The notes beneath the pieces are model-generated. The model saw nothing but the letters and a program-made list of their open reading frames with translations, was not told the origin of the DNA and ran no database searches. The position numbers and the translations under genes are program-made. Shown piece by piece: positions 1-9,062 of a stretch of DNA of 64,000 nt. Each line of letters opens with the position of its first letter. Positions within the stretch are counted from its first letter, which is position 1. The DNA is from Halobacillus halophilus DSM 2266 (GTDB lineage: Bacteria > Bacillota > Bacilli > Bacillales > Halobacillaceae): assembly GCF_000284515.1 (NCBI RefSeq), contig NC_017668.1, positions 1,178,001-1,242,000 on the forward strand, read 5' to 3'.

Positions 1-52
1 AATGGAAGTGAAAATTCATACCACATCTTTTATATAATGGAGTGTGAGTCGA

Positions 53-610
53 ATGGAGATTCTTGAAAAAGGGGATCGATTGCACCTAAGAGAAATTGTT
101 CCGGAAGATTGGGAAGCTTTGCACTCATACGCTTCGAATAAAGAGGCATGTAAATTCCAGCCTTGGGGACCAAATAGCGAGCAGGATTCTATTTTTTTCG
201 TTCAACAGGCGATTCGTGATCGGGAGGTTCGACATCGCAGCCGCTTTGTATTTGCCATTGTAATGAATGAAACTGGAAGCATAGTTGGAAACATTGAAAT
301 GAATATTATTGACTGGGATGGTGTGGGTGAGATCGGTTTTATTATACACCCGGAACATTGGGGTAAAGGTTACGCGACAGAAGCTGCTCTTCTCATATTG
401 AAGCATAGCTTTGAAGCATGTGACCTTCACCGAGTATCAGCCATCTGCAATCCGAACAATGTGGCTTCTCTTTATGTCCTGGAGAAAATAGGAATGGTCA
501 GAGAAGGAGTTTTGCGTCAGGATCTTCTTGTAAAAGGAAGCTGGCGGGATTCATGTGTTTACAGCATGCTTAAAGATGAATGGGCCGCAAAACATGGCTC
601 TTGTTCATAA
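53..610 (+). CDS. GNAT N-acetyltransferase, RimJ/RimL-like
   Basis: The ~186-residue protein has the fold pattern of RimJ/RimL-type GNAT enzymes, which move acetyl from acetyl-CoA to an amine, often a protein N-terminus. The acetyl-CoA-binding motif A is visible as HPEHWGKGYATEA around residue 105. It is followed by the typical NPNNVASLYVLEKIGM segment, where the Asn and Tyr shape the active site. I chose the ATG at 53 because the GGAG at 39-42 is 10 bases upstream; an in-frame GTG at 44 lies too close to it. The gene converges on the SulP gene and they share a terminator. The substrate cannot be told from sequence. Confidence 0.85.
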   Translation: MEILEKGDRLHLREIVPEDWEALHSYASNKEACKFQPWGPNSEQDSIFFVQQAIRDREVRHRSRFVFAIVMNETGSIVGNIEMNIIDWDGVGEIGFIIHPEHWGKGYATEAALLILKHSFEACDLHRVSAICNPNNVASLYVLEKIGMVREGVLRQDLLVKGSWRDSCVYSMLKDEWAAKHGSCS

Positions 611-612
611 AA

Positions 613-645
613 AAGTGATTCCCTCAGATGGGAATCACTTTTTTA
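613..645. terminator. bidirectional intrinsic terminator
   Basis: An 11-bp perfect stem (AAGTGATTCCC / GGGAATCACTT) with a 6-base loop, T-rich on both sides. It sits between the convergent acetyltransferase and SulP genes and can serve both. Confidence 0.85.
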
Positions 646-2118
646 TTAATGGTTGGACACAGAAGCATTCGGTTTATTGTGAACGGCAAGCCGTTTGACT
701 AACTGTGAACTGTCTTTATTCAAGCCAACAATGTGGACATCTTTGTCGTTTTCCCTGAACTTCAGGACCAGTTTATCAATAGCAGCTACGGCTGAATCGT
801 CCCAGATATGAGAATCTGAGAAATCAATAACCACTTCTTTAGCGTCCGCACTAAAGTCAAAGTGCTTCATAAGATTGTCAATGGAAGCGAAGAAAACTTG
901 TCCACTTACTTGATAGACGAGCCTCTTCGTGCTCTCTTCATAGGCTTCTTCAACGTGTATTTTAGATATCTTAGCTACAAAGAAGATGGCGCTTAAAATA
1001 ACACCTGCCAACACACCTTTAGACAAGTCGTGTGTTTTAACAACAGTACCTACGGTGATCACCATAACCACTGTATCTGTAATAGGCACCTTGTGGAATC
1101 GAGTAAGAGAGCTCCAGTCAAAGGTTCCAATGGAAACCATGATCATGACACCTACCAGCACCGCCATCGGGATCTGAACCAGTAAATCATTGAAGACGAT
1201 AATTAAGAGCATCATGAATACTCCTGCGACAAGTGTCGATAAACGTCCACGTCCTCCAGAAGAAACGTTTATGACCGATTGGCCAATCATAGCACATCCG
1301 GCCATACCTCCAAACAATCCGGATACAACATTAGCTGTACCCTGACCCCGTGCTTCTTTGTTTTTGTCACTGACGGTATCGGTCATATCATCTACGATTT
1401 GAGCAGTTAATAATGACTCAAGTAAGCCAACAAAAGCTAAAGCAAGGGAGATTGGGAAAATAATTTCCAATGTTTCAAAAGTCAACGGAATGTCAGGCAG
1501 CAGGAAAATTGGCAGAGTACTAGATAACTCGCCCATATCTCCGACTGTCTTCAATCCGGTTCCTGTAGTAATAGCAATTACGGTCATGACGATAATGGCC
1601 ACTAGTGGTGATGGTACAGCCTTTGAAAACTTCGGAAGAATATAAATGATGGCTAACGAACCGGCTACCATCGCGTACATAGCCCAGTTGGCCCCTTCAA
1701 AATGGGTCAGCTGAGAGGTGAAGATCAAAATAGCAAGGGCATTAACGAAACCAATCATGACAGAGCGTGGTATGAACTTCATAAACTGTCCAACTCTCAA
1801 CGCTCCTAAGACAAACTGCAGAATTCCGGTCAAAATTGTAGCTGCAAGCAGATACTCAAGACCATGATCTCTGACAAGGGTAACCATGAGCAAAGCCATG
1901 GCACCGGTGGCCGCTGAAATCATTCCAGGACGGCCGCCCAAAAAGGCAATAACGACGGCGATACAGAAGGAAGCGTACAGTCCTACCATGGGGTCGACTC
2001 CAGCGATGATAGAGAAAGCGATCGCTTCAGGGATGAGTGCCATTGCAACAACCATGCCTGAAAGCGTATCGTTTTTTACGTTTCCAAACCATTGTTCTTT
2101 AATTGTTTGTGTGTTCAA
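646..2118 (-). CDS. SulP-family inorganic anion transporter with STAS domain
   Basis: A 490-residue membrane protein of the SulP (SLC26) family, which carries sulfate, bicarbonate or other anions, usually with Na+ or H+. The N-terminal half opens with the family signature ([20 protein letters not shown]) and continues with about ten to twelve hydrophobic segments to residue ~390. The last ~90 residues form a cytoplasmic STAS domain ([20 protein letters not shown]). The TTG start at 2118 has an AGAGGTG Shine-Dalgarno five bases upstream on the minus strand. A universal stress protein gene is divergent 540 bp away, a pairing I have seen with SulP genes elsewhere. Bicarbonate and sulfate cannot be told apart here. 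Confidence 0.9.
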   Translation of the reverse strand: MNTQTIKEQWFGNVKNDTLSGMVVAMALIPEAIAFSIIAGVDPMVGLYASFCIAVVIAFLGGRPGMISAATGAMALLMVTLVRDHGLEYLLAATILTGILQFVLGALRVGQFMKFIPRSVMIGFVNALAILIFTSQLTHFEGANWAMYAMVAGSLAIIYILPKFSKAVPSPLVAIIVMTVIAITTGTGLKTVGDMGELSSTLPIFLLPDIPLTFETLEIIFPISLALAFVGLLESLLTAQIVDDMTDTVSDKNKEARGQGTANVVSGLFGGMAGCAMIGQSVINVSSGGRGRLSTLVAGVFMMLLIIVFNDLLVQIPMAVLVGVMIMVSIGTFDWSSLTRFHKVPITDTVVMVITVGTVVKTHDLSKGVLAGVILSAIFFVAKISKIHVEEAYEESTKRLVYQVSGQVFFASIDNLMKHFDFSADAKEVVIDFSDSHIWDDSAVAAIDKLVLKFRENDKDVHIVGLNKDSSQLVKRLAVHNKPNASVSNH

Positions 2119-2353
2119 TTGCGCACCTCTTTCTGTTTATTTTAGAAGCGCACTGTCCGTAACAGTGCATATATCCGGCAAGAACGAACAGAGTATATCA
2201 TCTCTTAAATGAATTTCATAACTCCATGTAAGCGCATAAATTCGATACATACATTTATATTCTTTTATATCCTCTTATATAGACCCCGAAATCATAAAGC
2301 GTAAATTTATTACATAAATTCCTCAGACTATACTACACGGCTTCTTTTCATGA

Positions 2354-2545
2354 AAGCTCCGGTTTGTTTAAGACTCAGTTTCGAGATATTTGTTGAGCGG
2401 AAGGTCCTCCGGGAGTGAAGCGACCGAAGAGGCTTGCCAGTTCCCCCACAGGAAAGCGAGTTGTTTCCGCAGCCACCCTTATTAAATTTTTGGCAATGGA
2501 CCCTAATTATAGAAACTGAGTCTTAAACAATCCGCCCCGATTGTT
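2354..2545. repeat. intergenic repeat R1 (short form)
   Basis: Terminus TAAGACTCAGTTTCGAGATA at 2369-2388 and its inverse, partly decayed, at 2511-2525. The conserved outer flanks are also present: AAGCTCC before the left end, and ACAATCCGCCCCGATTGT after the right end. Inside is one incomplete palindromic module that includes AGGAAAGCGAGTTGTTTCC. It occupies most of the 541-bp gap between divergent sulP and the usp gene. I see no gene in the gap. Confidence 0.85.
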
Positions 2546-2659
2546 TAAGAAAGTGCTTGTGAAAGTAGCTTATTATTATGAAACAATTGTGTTTGATTTT
2601 CATGGAATTCGTCTTACGTGTTAAAATAACCGCAGATGTTATGAAAACAGGGGGATTGT

Positions 2660-3079
2660 ATGTATAAGAAAATACTATTAGCTGCAGATGGATCAGGACA
2701 TTCCGTCCGAACAGCTGAACGTGCAGCCGAACTAGCCCGTCTGCAAGGAGATGGTGAAATTACAATCATCTATGTGGTAGACGGTGAACAATCAAAATCC
2801 GATGTACTATCAGAAGGCGACAAAGGAACGATCGAACTTCGCCGTCATGAGCGGCTGAATCCAATTGAGCAGATGTTAGAAAGTAAAGGGCTGTCCTATC
2901 AGGTAGCTTTAAAACATGGTGAGCCAGGCCCTGAGATTGTTAAATTTGCAAACGATGAAGCTTTTGATATTGTGGTAATTGGAAGTCGTGGTTTAAACAC
3001 TCTACAGGAAATGGTTCTCGGAAGTGTTAGTCACAAAGTAGCGAAGCGAGCCAAATGTCCGGTTATGATTGTAAAATAA
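2660..3079 (+). CDS. universal stress protein, UspA family
   Basis: A single 139-residue Usp domain, cytoplasmic. It begins with KKILLAADGSGHS, where the Asp contacts nucleotide, and ends with VVIGSRGLNTLQEMVLGSVS. This matches the ATP-binding form G-x2-G-x9-G(S/T) of the family. Usp proteins bind ATP, often dimerise and accumulate under stress; the exact role varies. A GGGGG ribosome site lies five bases before the ATG. It is divergent from the SulP gene, with repeat R1 between them, so it may tune anion or bicarbonate handling, but that is inference. Confidence 0.9.
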   Translation: MYKKILLAADGSGHSVRTAERAAELARLQGDGEITIIYVVDGEQSKSDVLSEGDKGTIELRRHERLNPIEQMLESKGLSYQVALKHGEPGPEIVKFANDEAFDIVVIGSRGLNTLQEMVLGSVSHKVAKRAKCPVMIVK

Positions 3080-3164
3080 CTAGATAATTTCTATGCTAAA
3101 TAAAACCTCATATCCGCATATATGAATAAATAGAGGAAATATTATTAAAAACAGGAGTGTGTCT

Positions 3165-3371
3165 ATGAGCGAACGAGGTTGTATTAAATGCGGCAGTACA
3201 GATGCCGAAGAAAATCATGTATCCATGACAGGCTCAGGTCTGTCCAATATATTAGATGTGCAAAATCATCAATTTACATTGGTCTATTGTAAGAATTGCG
3301 GTTACTCTGAATTTTACAATAAAGAGGCAGCTGAAGAAGGTAACGTTTTTGATTATTTCTTTGGCAACTAA
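3165..3371 (+). CDS. small zinc-ribbon protein (DUF2082-type)
   Basis: A 68-residue protein with two Cys pairs, GCIKCGS near the N-terminus and YCKNCGYSE near residue 47, forming a likely four-Cys zinc ribbon. This spacing is that of the predicted nucleic-acid-binding zinc-ribbon family DUF2082. The ATG at 3165 is preferred over an in-frame GTG at 3159 because AGGAG at 3153-3157 is seven bases before it. No partner is evident; it lies downstream of the usp gene and converges on an ABC permease gene. Function unknown. Confidence 0.8.
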   Translation: MSERGCIKCGSTDAEENHVSMTGSGLSNILDVQNHQFTLVYCKNCGYSEFYNKEAAEEGNVFDYFFGN

Positions 3372-3383
3372 CCTTTTGGGTAT

Positions 3384-3424
3384 AAAAAAGACTTCGACCT
3401 GATTCAGGTCGAAGTCTTTTTTAG
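3384..3424. terminator. bidirectional intrinsic terminator
   Basis: Long stem AAAGACTTCGACCTG / CAGGTCGAAGTCTTT with A/T runs at both ends, between convergent genes. Confidence 0.9.
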
Positions 3425-3429
3425 ATCGT

Positions 3430-5073
3430 TCAATGGATAGAATAATACCGCTTATCACTAAGTCGTTTCAAACCTGCATGGCAGGCGGTAATCAGGATAA
3501 TCAGAAAGGTAAGCAGAACACCTGAAGTTATCCAGATTCCACTGATCGCACTCACATTCCAAAGGATTAAAATAAGGGTACCGAATACCGTTGCTTCGAT
3601 TGCCAGCATGGCGAGCCCAATAAAACGTCCTTTAAAGACTTCGCGCTCATCGGTCCAGTCAAGCTTAGGACTGTAAAGATCAATGATGAGCCCTCCTATA
3701 CTGGTAACCCAATTGGTAACTAGCGCAAGAAGCAGCCAAATGATCCAGATCATAAAGGAAACCTGAACTAGAAATAAAGCCGCGAAGCTGAGAATAGCAA
3801 TGGTGAGAAGGTTTAACGTAAAAGCTGTTACAATTTTACTTCTAAGGACGGTTTGCGGCGCTATTGGCAGATGAAGATGATTGAACCAGCTTTTTCCATC
3901 TCTTGAAATCGAGGAGAACGAGGCAGGGGTCATCCCGACAGCCAGCAGAGTAAAACCAAACAGCCCGAGCACAAGTTTCTTTCCTTCTAATTGGGTAAGT
4001 AAAGAACCAAGACTTGCTACGGAAGTATTCGATTCCATAAATAAGATGACAAGCAGAAAGACGGGGAAAAAGAGACTCTGCACCACGATTTGCGTAAAGA
4101 AGGCAGGGGTGCGGAAAATGATTCTCATCTCTTTCAGCCATAGACTGTAAATAATCGGTTTTTGCTTAATCGTCTTATGTATCTTTTTCTCATCAAAACT
4201 GCCTCGTGTTCCTCCCGATAATCCAAGCACGCCTTTGAAATAAACCTTCTGGCCGACGGTTAGAAATAAAATGGCAAAACCTATCGATAATCCCAGCATC
4301 AGCAACAGATAAAGAACTCCTGTTAGAGAACCTGGCTGAGTCAGGGCGATCGAACTAAAATAAGCGGTTGGAAAGAAACCGGTAACCAGTTCAAGCAATC
4401 CATTCTGTTCCCTGATTAAATCGGCGGCACCGCTACCGTCTCCTCCACTGTCTAACCGGATCACGACATTAATTCCAATGGCAAATATAAAGCCGAACAT
4501 GCCGACAATGATTTTTGTACGGTCTTTATTCTTGGAAATGTTGGCAAAACGCATGAGAAACATAAGCACAATCGAAAGCAGTACAAATGGAATCACTGGT
4601 GTAACCGCCCATAGCAAAATAGCGAACAAATAATAAAGCAGGCCAGCACTACTGTGTAATCCGTAAAACAACAGAACCGGCAGTAAAACTAAAGCATTCA
4701 TTCCGTACAGAGACAAAAAAGGTATGGCAGATTTCCCAAGTACAATCTGATAAGGATGAAAGGGAAGAGCAATAAATGATTCTACGTCCTCCGCAAAGTA
4801 AAAGGAGCTTAAAACCGTTCCAATGCTGGTCACAAGAAAAATAACAAACATAAGAATAAAAAATAAAGCGAGAATGACACTTTCGTTTCCAGTTGGTGCC
4901 AGGGCATTGTAAAGGTTTCCAATTAAACTGTTCAAGGAGAATAAGATTAAGGCACCAAAGGGAATAAGCGCAAGAGCCATAATCACATAGCCGACTTTTT
5001 CCGAACTGCTTTTACCCGCCCAGGAGAGCTGCATTTTCACCATGATTTTCATTAATTTCCATGCATTACTCAT
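3430..5073 (-). CDS. ABC transporter permease, ABC-2 type
   Basis: A 547-residue polytopic membrane protein with roughly twelve hydrophobic segments and no catalytic motif. It is the membrane half of an exporter whose ATPase is the gene immediately upstream; the two reading frames overlap by 8 bp (5066-5073), so translation is probably coupled. Motifs such as FYFAEDVESFIALPFHPYQI occur in the large ABC-2 permeases of Bacillaceae exporters. The substrate is unknown; related pairs export peptides or drugs or act in envelope homeostasis. Confidence 0.8.
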   Translation of the reverse strand: MSNAWKLMKIMVKMQLSWAGKSSSEKVGYVIMALALIPFGALILFSLNSLIGNLYNALAPTGNESVILALFFILMFVIFLVTSIGTVLSSFYFAEDVESFIALPFHPYQIVLGKSAIPFLSLYGMNALVLLPVLLFYGLHSSAGLLYYLFAILLWAVTPVIPFVLLSIVLMFLMRFANISKNKDRTKIIVGMFGFIFAIGINVVIRLDSGGDGSGAADLIREQNGLLELVTGFFPTAYFSSIALTQPGSLTGVLYLLLMLGLSIGFAILFLTVGQKVYFKGVLGLSGGTRGSFDEKKIHKTIKQKPIIYSLWLKEMRIIFRTPAFFTQIVVQSLFFPVFLLVILFMESNTSVASLGSLLTQLEGKKLVLGLFGFTLLAVGMTPASFSSISRDGKSWFNHLHLPIAPQTVLRSKIVTAFTLNLLTIAILSFAALFLVQVSFMIWIIWLLLALVTNWVTSIGGLIIDLYSPKLDWTDEREVFKGRFIGLAMLAIEATVFGTLILILWNVSAISGIWITSGVLLTFLIILITACHAGLKRLSDKRYYSIH

Positions 5074-5788
5074 TTTCTGTTAACTCCAGGAATAGTCGTT
5101 CCAAATTATCATCATCTTGAAACTGCTGCTTCATTTCGCTCATATTTCCTTGAAATTGTACGTGTCCATGGTTAATAATCGCTACTTCATCACATAATTG
5201 CTCGACTACCTCCAGCACGTGTGTGGAGAAAAAGACGATTTTACCTCTTTCGGCGTGTTCTCTCATCATTTCTTTTAAAGTATGAGAAGACTTAGGGTCC
5301 AGGCCGGACAAGGGCTCATCTAAAATCCATACATCGGGGTCATGGAGAAGTACGCCACTTACAACGATTTTTTGCCGCATTCCATGGGAGTACGTCTGGA
5401 TATGATCATCAAGCGCTTCATAAATACCAAAGCTCCTGGTAAGATATTCGATTTTTTCTTTCCGCTCTTCTTTTGACACTTGAAATACGTCTGCAATGAA
5501 ATTTAAGTATTCAATCCCTTTCAGACGGAGGAATATATCTGAGCGGTCAGGGACGTACCCGAAAAGATGCTTTGCCTCCATGGGATAATCGGTAATATCC
5601 ACACCATTGATCGTAATAGAGCCCTCATCAATAGGCAGGATCCCTGTCATCATTTTAATAGTAGTCGATTTCCCTGCACCGTTCGGACCGAGAAAGCCGA
5701 AGATTTTCCCGTCGGGTATCGTTAAATTCAGATTTTTCACAGCCTGCTTGCCGTTGAAGCTTTTCGATATGCTCTTTAATTCAATCAT
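5066..5788 (-). CDS. ABC transporter ATP-binding protein
   Basis: A 240-residue ATPase with every ABC motif: Walker A GPNGAGKST near residue 38, the signature YSHGMRQK, Walker B VWILDEPLSGLD, and the switch His in FFSTHVLEV. It would energise the permease encoded downstream with an 8-bp overlap. The ATG at 5788 is chosen because AAAGGGTGG lies five bases upstream; the in-frame GTG at 5797 would overlap that ribosome site. It belongs to the CcmA/NatA-like exporter ATPases. Cargo unknown. Confidence 0.9.
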   Translation of the reverse strand: MIELKSISKSFNGKQAVKNLNLTIPDGKIFGFLGPNGAGKSTTIKMMTGILPIDEGSITINGVDITDYPMEAKHLFGYVPDRSDIFLRLKGIEYLNFIADVFQVSKEERKEKIEYLTRSFGIYEALDDHIQTYSHGMRQKIVVSGVLLHDPDVWILDEPLSGLDPKSSHTLKEMMREHAERGKIVFFSTHVLEVVEQLCDEVAIINHGHVQFQGNMSEMKQQFQDDDNLERLFLELTENE

Positions 5789-5848
5789 ACGGTCCACCCT
5801 TTACTAAATAATCTGCTTTTTAAGTACGATATGGATGGACGATAAGTT

Positions 5849-6355
5849 TCACTCCGTTAAGAATAGTTCCATCAGTTCTTCGTCCAGGTAGCGATCGGCT
5901 ATTTTAATAGCTTTTCGCTCTAAACCGTAGGATTGAAATCCAACTTTCTCATAGAGTTTCTTCGCAGGAGTATTGTCCGTAACGACATTTAAGTGGAGCA
6001 CTTCTAACTCAATTGCCTTCGAAAAATTAATAACTTCTTGTAAGAGGAGGGCAGCTCCGCCTTTCCGTCGGCAGCCTGGACTTACATACATAGCTACAAT
6101 ACTCCCTTTGTGAGAAAACTTAGGATGGGTTTCTTTAACCAGGGTAGCCGTCCCGCAAAGGGTGCCGTCTTCAAATAATCCAAAAGTACGTGAAGAAGGA
6201 CTGTCCAGCCTCTCCGCTGTTTTAACAAGAGGATCGGGTCTTTGTTTTTCCTGTTCATATGTAGTAATAAAAGCATCCGGGTTGGTTAATAATGCTTCTA
6301 ACCGCAGTTCATAATAGTCTTCTGCATCTTTTCCATTTAGTTCTCTCACCTGCAT
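5849..6355 (-). CDS. GNAT N-acetyltransferase
   Basis: A 168-residue GNAT enzyme. Motif A reads MYVSPGCRRKGGAALLL and the following strand LEVLHLNVVTDNTPAKKLYEKVGFQ carries the Asn and Tyr typical of the fold. The start is the ATG at 6355, with AGGAGGGA six bases upstream; an in-frame TTG at 6382 would include the ribosome site within the coding region. It stands alone, divergent from maa. The substrate cannot be inferred. Confidence 0.85.
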   Translation of the reverse strand: MQVRELNGKDAEDYYELRLEALLTNPDAFITTYEQEKQRPDPLVKTAERLDSPSSRTFGLFEDGTLCGTATLVKETHPKFSHKGSIVAMYVSPGCRRKGGAALLLQEVINFSKAIELEVLHLNVVTDNTPAKKLYEKVGFQSYGLERKAIKIADRYLDEELMELFLTE

Positions 6356-6445
6356 GGCAGATCCCTCCTTCGGTTGTTCCAAGTCTAGTTAAAAATTGTG
6401 GTAAAGTAAAGGAAGTTGTTCAACATATAATAAGAAGGTGAGTGT

Positions 6446-7000
6446 ATGACAGAAAAGGAAAAAATGCTGGCCGGCGAACTTTATAAATCCTGGGATGAGG
6501 AATTGGTTCACGAAAGGGCAAGAGCCAGGCAGATTGTTTATTCTCTCAATCAAACGAAAGATGCAGAAATGCATTATCGAAAGCAATTGATAGAAGACCT
6601 ATTTGGTACCCTGGAAGGAGAATATGGGCTCGAGCCTCCTTTCTTTTGCGATTACGGATACAATATTCACGTAGGGGAAGGGTTTTTCGCCAATTTCAAT
6701 TGCGTTTTTTTGGATGTCTGTTCTATTCGAATCGGAAAAAGGGTGCTCATTGGTCCGAGTGTGCAGCTTTATACCGCTACTCATCCAATGGACCGTGAAT
6801 CAAGAGCGAGAGGATTGGAAGCGGGAAAACCCATTACGATAGGCGATGACGTATGGATTGGAGGAAATGCCGTTATCAATCCTGGGGTGACCATCGGGGA
6901 TAATGTCATTGTTGGTGCTGGAGCGGTCGTAACCAAAGATGTTCCTTCAAACGTTTTTATAGGAGGAAACCCTGCTAAAACGATAAAAGTAATTGAGTAA
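6446..7000 (+). CDS. maa: maltose/galactoside O-acetyltransferase
   Basis: A 184-residue acetyltransferase built on a left-handed beta-helix. The N-terminal Mac domain ([18 protein letters not shown]) is typical of maltose and galactoside acetyltransferases. From residue ~75 hexapeptide repeats follow, ending in [20 protein letters not shown] and [16 protein letters not shown]. The catalytic His is in TATHPMD. The enzyme acetylates sugars in the cytoplasm, and the family forms trimers. Single gene with a GAAGGTGAG ribosome site before the ATG. The sugar specificity is inferred only from similarity to Maa. Confidence 0.88.
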   Translation: MTEKEKMLAGELYKSWDEELVHERARARQIVYSLNQTKDAEMHYRKQLIEDLFGTLEGEYGLEPPFFCDYGYNIHVGEGFFANFNCVFLDVCSIRIGKRVLIGPSVQLYTATHPMDRESRARGLEAGKPITIGDDVWIGGNAVINPGVTIGDNVIVGAGAVVTKDVPSNVFIGGNPAKTIKVIE

Positions 7001-7089
7001 GTCCCAGGGGTGGTCGAACGGGAATTTTTTCGATATTATACTATAGGATGCTTAGTTAAACGTTAGAGAGATAAGGAAGGAATGGGTGT

Positions 7090-7845
7090 ATGATTAAACG
7101 TAAAAGTAAACGAGAAATTGAATTAATGCAGGAAGCCGGTAAGCTGCTGGCTAACGTTCATAAAGAATTAAGAACATTTATCAAGCCAGGTGTGACCACA
7201 ATGGAGATTGAAAATTTTGTGGAACGTTATTTAACCAAACATGGAGCGACCGGTGAACAAAAAGGGTATCAGGGTTATGAGTTTAATACTTGTGCCTCCA
7301 TTAATGATGAAGTATGTCACGGTTTCCCTCGTCATGAGAAACTCGCTGAAGGAGATATCGTTACCGTGGATATGGTGGTGAATCTCAACGGTGCGCTTGC
7401 TGACTCTGCCTGGACCCATGCGGTAGGAAACGTTAGTGAAGAAGCAAGTAAGCTGATGGATGTAACAAAAACATCTCTATATAAAGGTATTGAGCAGGCT
7501 ATACCTGGGAATCGGATCGGTGATATTGGTCATGCGATTCAATCCTATGCGGAAGGAGAAGGCTACTCTGTCGTCCGCGACTTTACAGGTCACGGGATCG
7601 GCGAAGGCATTCATGAAGATCCATATATTCCGCATTTCGGTAATGCTGGAAAAGGTGCTCGTTTGAAAGAGGGAATGGTCATTACGATTGAACCGATGAT
7701 TAACATCGGCGGCTGGAGTACTAAGATGGATGATAATAACTGGACCGCCCGTACAGTAGATGGATCATTATCTGCACAGTATGAACATACGGTAGCTATC
7801 ACAAAAGACGGCCCCGTGATTCTAACTCAGCAGGAAGAAGAATAA
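7090..7845 (+). CDS. map: methionine aminopeptidase, type I (MapB-like)
   Basis: A 251-residue metalloenzyme that removes the initiator Met from nascent proteins. The five metal ligands of the family are present: Asp in VTVDMVV, Asp in GALADSAWT, His in FTGHGIGEGIHEDP, Glu in ITIEPMI, and Glu in YEHTVAI. It starts with the usual IKRKSKREIELMQEAG. It is a stand-alone gene outside the ribosomal protein cluster, as for the second B. subtilis enzyme (MapB/YflG), so it may be a paralogue. AAGGAATGGGTGT lies before the ATG, and a strong terminator follows. Confidence 0.92.
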   Translation: MIKRKSKREIELMQEAGKLLANVHKELRTFIKPGVTTMEIENFVERYLTKHGATGEQKGYQGYEFNTCASINDEVCHGFPRHEKLAEGDIVTVDMVVNLNGALADSAWTHAVGNVSEEASKLMDVTKTSLYKGIEQAIPGNRIGDIGHAIQSYAEGEGYSVVRDFTGHGIGEGIHEDPYIPHFGNAGKGARLKEGMVITIEPMINIGGWSTKMDDNNWTARTVDGSLSAQYEHTVAITKDGPVILTQQEEE

Positions 7846-7854
7846 ATAATTGCA

Positions 7855-7886
7855 GGCAGGAGCTGGATCAGCTCCTGCCATTTTTA
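7855..7886 (+). terminator. intrinsic terminator of map
   Basis: GGCAGGAGCTG / CAGCTCCTGCC, an 11-bp stem with a 3-base loop, followed by ATTTTTAAATT. Confidence 0.9.
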
Positions 7887-7999
7887 AATTAGAGATCTAT
7901 ATGTATGTTTGGTTAGTGCAGCAAGAGGAAGATTTCTTATTAGTAAACATAGCTTCGTTAAACTTTTTTTGAGAATCTTTTATAAAAGGCTTATTACAT

Positions 8000-8590
8000 T
8001 AAAAGGCCGTAATGTGTAAGACTCAGTTTCGAGATATTTTGTAGAGAAAGGGGCTCCAGGGAACGGCTCGCTTTCCGCGGCCCTGCACTACGCAGGGTCG
8101 TTCGACGTTGCCACAGGACGTGGCGATCTTAGTATAACATCCCATGAGGTGAGCTTCCTCGGGCTTAACAGCCCTGCGGGATCTCACCAATCATGTTCAT
8201 CCCGCAGGAGTCTTCGCCGTTCCCTTCCGCCCCTTTGCGATCATGGAGCGCTCAAAATCATCTACGTATATGCCTCCATTTGAGGAGGGTGACCTATGAT
8301 CAACGTTAAATTCCGAGTCTATCCAGGGGGATAAACGCTTCTATAGAAGCATTTAAGACGATTTAAGGTTCTCCACTTGGTACGTTCACTAAATATCAGT
8401 TGGGTTGGTGGGGAAATGGCGAGACTCCCATGGGAGAAAGAACTAGGTGAGATCCCGCAGGGAGTGGAACGAGCGAGGAAGCTCGCCGTTCCCCCATAGG
8501 AAAGCGAGTTATTTCCCCACCAGCCCTCCTCCACATAGAGTAACGGACCCAAATTATCTTGAAACTGAGTCTTAAACAAACGGGAGATTA
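8000..8590. repeat. intergenic repeat R2 (full form, reverse orientation)
   Basis: Inverted termini at 8017-8036 and 8555-8574 (core 558 bp). The outer flanks are swapped relative to R3 and R7, so this copy is inserted in the reverse orientation. The right module (about 8400-8525) is the reverse complement of the left module of R7. The left module contains an extra 31-bp cassette at 8103-8133 that is identical in R9. It lies between the convergent map and csp genes. The open frames across it are by-products of the palindromes. Confidence 0.9.
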
Positions 8591-8633
8591 TCTGTAAAAT
8601 CAACAATGAGATGGAAGGGGATTTAAACATAAT

Positions 8634-8664
8634 AAAAAGACTCCCTGTTAGGGGAGTCTTTTTT
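8634..8664 (-). terminator. intrinsic terminator of the csp gene
   Basis: AAAGACTCCC / GGGAGTCTTT stem with runs of A and T on either side, directly after the csp stop codon on the minus strand. Confidence 0.85.
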
Positions 8665-8670
8665 AGGTAT

Positions 8671-8868
8671 TTATTTACGAACGTTAGAAGCTTGTGGTCC
8701 GCGTTGTCCTTCTTCGATTTCGAAAGTTACAACTTGACCTTCTTCTAGAGATTTGAAACCTTCTTCTTGAATAGCAGAGAAGTGAACGAAGACGTCGTCT
8801 TGGCCTTCTACTTCAATAAATCCAAAACCTTTTTCTGCATTAAACCATTTTACTGTACCTTCAACCAT
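8671..8868 (-). CDS. cold-shock protein, CspA/CspB family
   Basis: A 65-residue cold-shock domain protein, the usual length. Both RNA-binding motifs are clear: KGFGFIEV (RNP1) and VFVHFSAI (RNP2). It binds single-stranded nucleic acid and acts as an RNA chaperone. The ATG at 8868 has AGGAGG nine bases upstream; a TTG two codons earlier lies too close. A ~190-base AT-rich stretch upstream has room for the long 5' leader common in csp genes, and a TATACT box sits near 9000 on the minus strand. B. subtilis has three paralogues, so I give no letter. Confidence 0.93.
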   Translation of the reverse strand: MVEGTVKWFNAEKGFGFIEVEGQDDVFVHFSAIQEEGFKSLEEGQVVTFEIEEGQRGPQASNVRK

Positions 8869-9062
8869 GTACAAAAACCTCCTGTGTGGAAATATTCCAC
8901 ATTGTATTACTATTCTTGCCCTTCAAGTTCAATCAAGACGACATCTTTGAAACATCTTCTCTTGCATGAATCTGATCGAACAACAATAATTAATCCTAGT
9001 ATAGCAGATGCTCAATAAGAAAGAAAGCTTTTCAGGAAAAAACTTTCTCCTGATACCCCCGT

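Noticed and set aside
1886-2212. Plus-strand open frame opposite the SulP gene
   Set aside because: It is a shadow of the well-supported SulP reading frame and starts without a ribosome site.
8319-8630. Open frame of ~100 codons inside repeat R2
   Set aside because: It lies wholly within the palindromic repeat and has no ribosome site; similar frames appear in R3 (14647-14943), R5 (29522-29716), R6 (40797-41015) and R9 (61026-61256) only because of shared repeat sequence.
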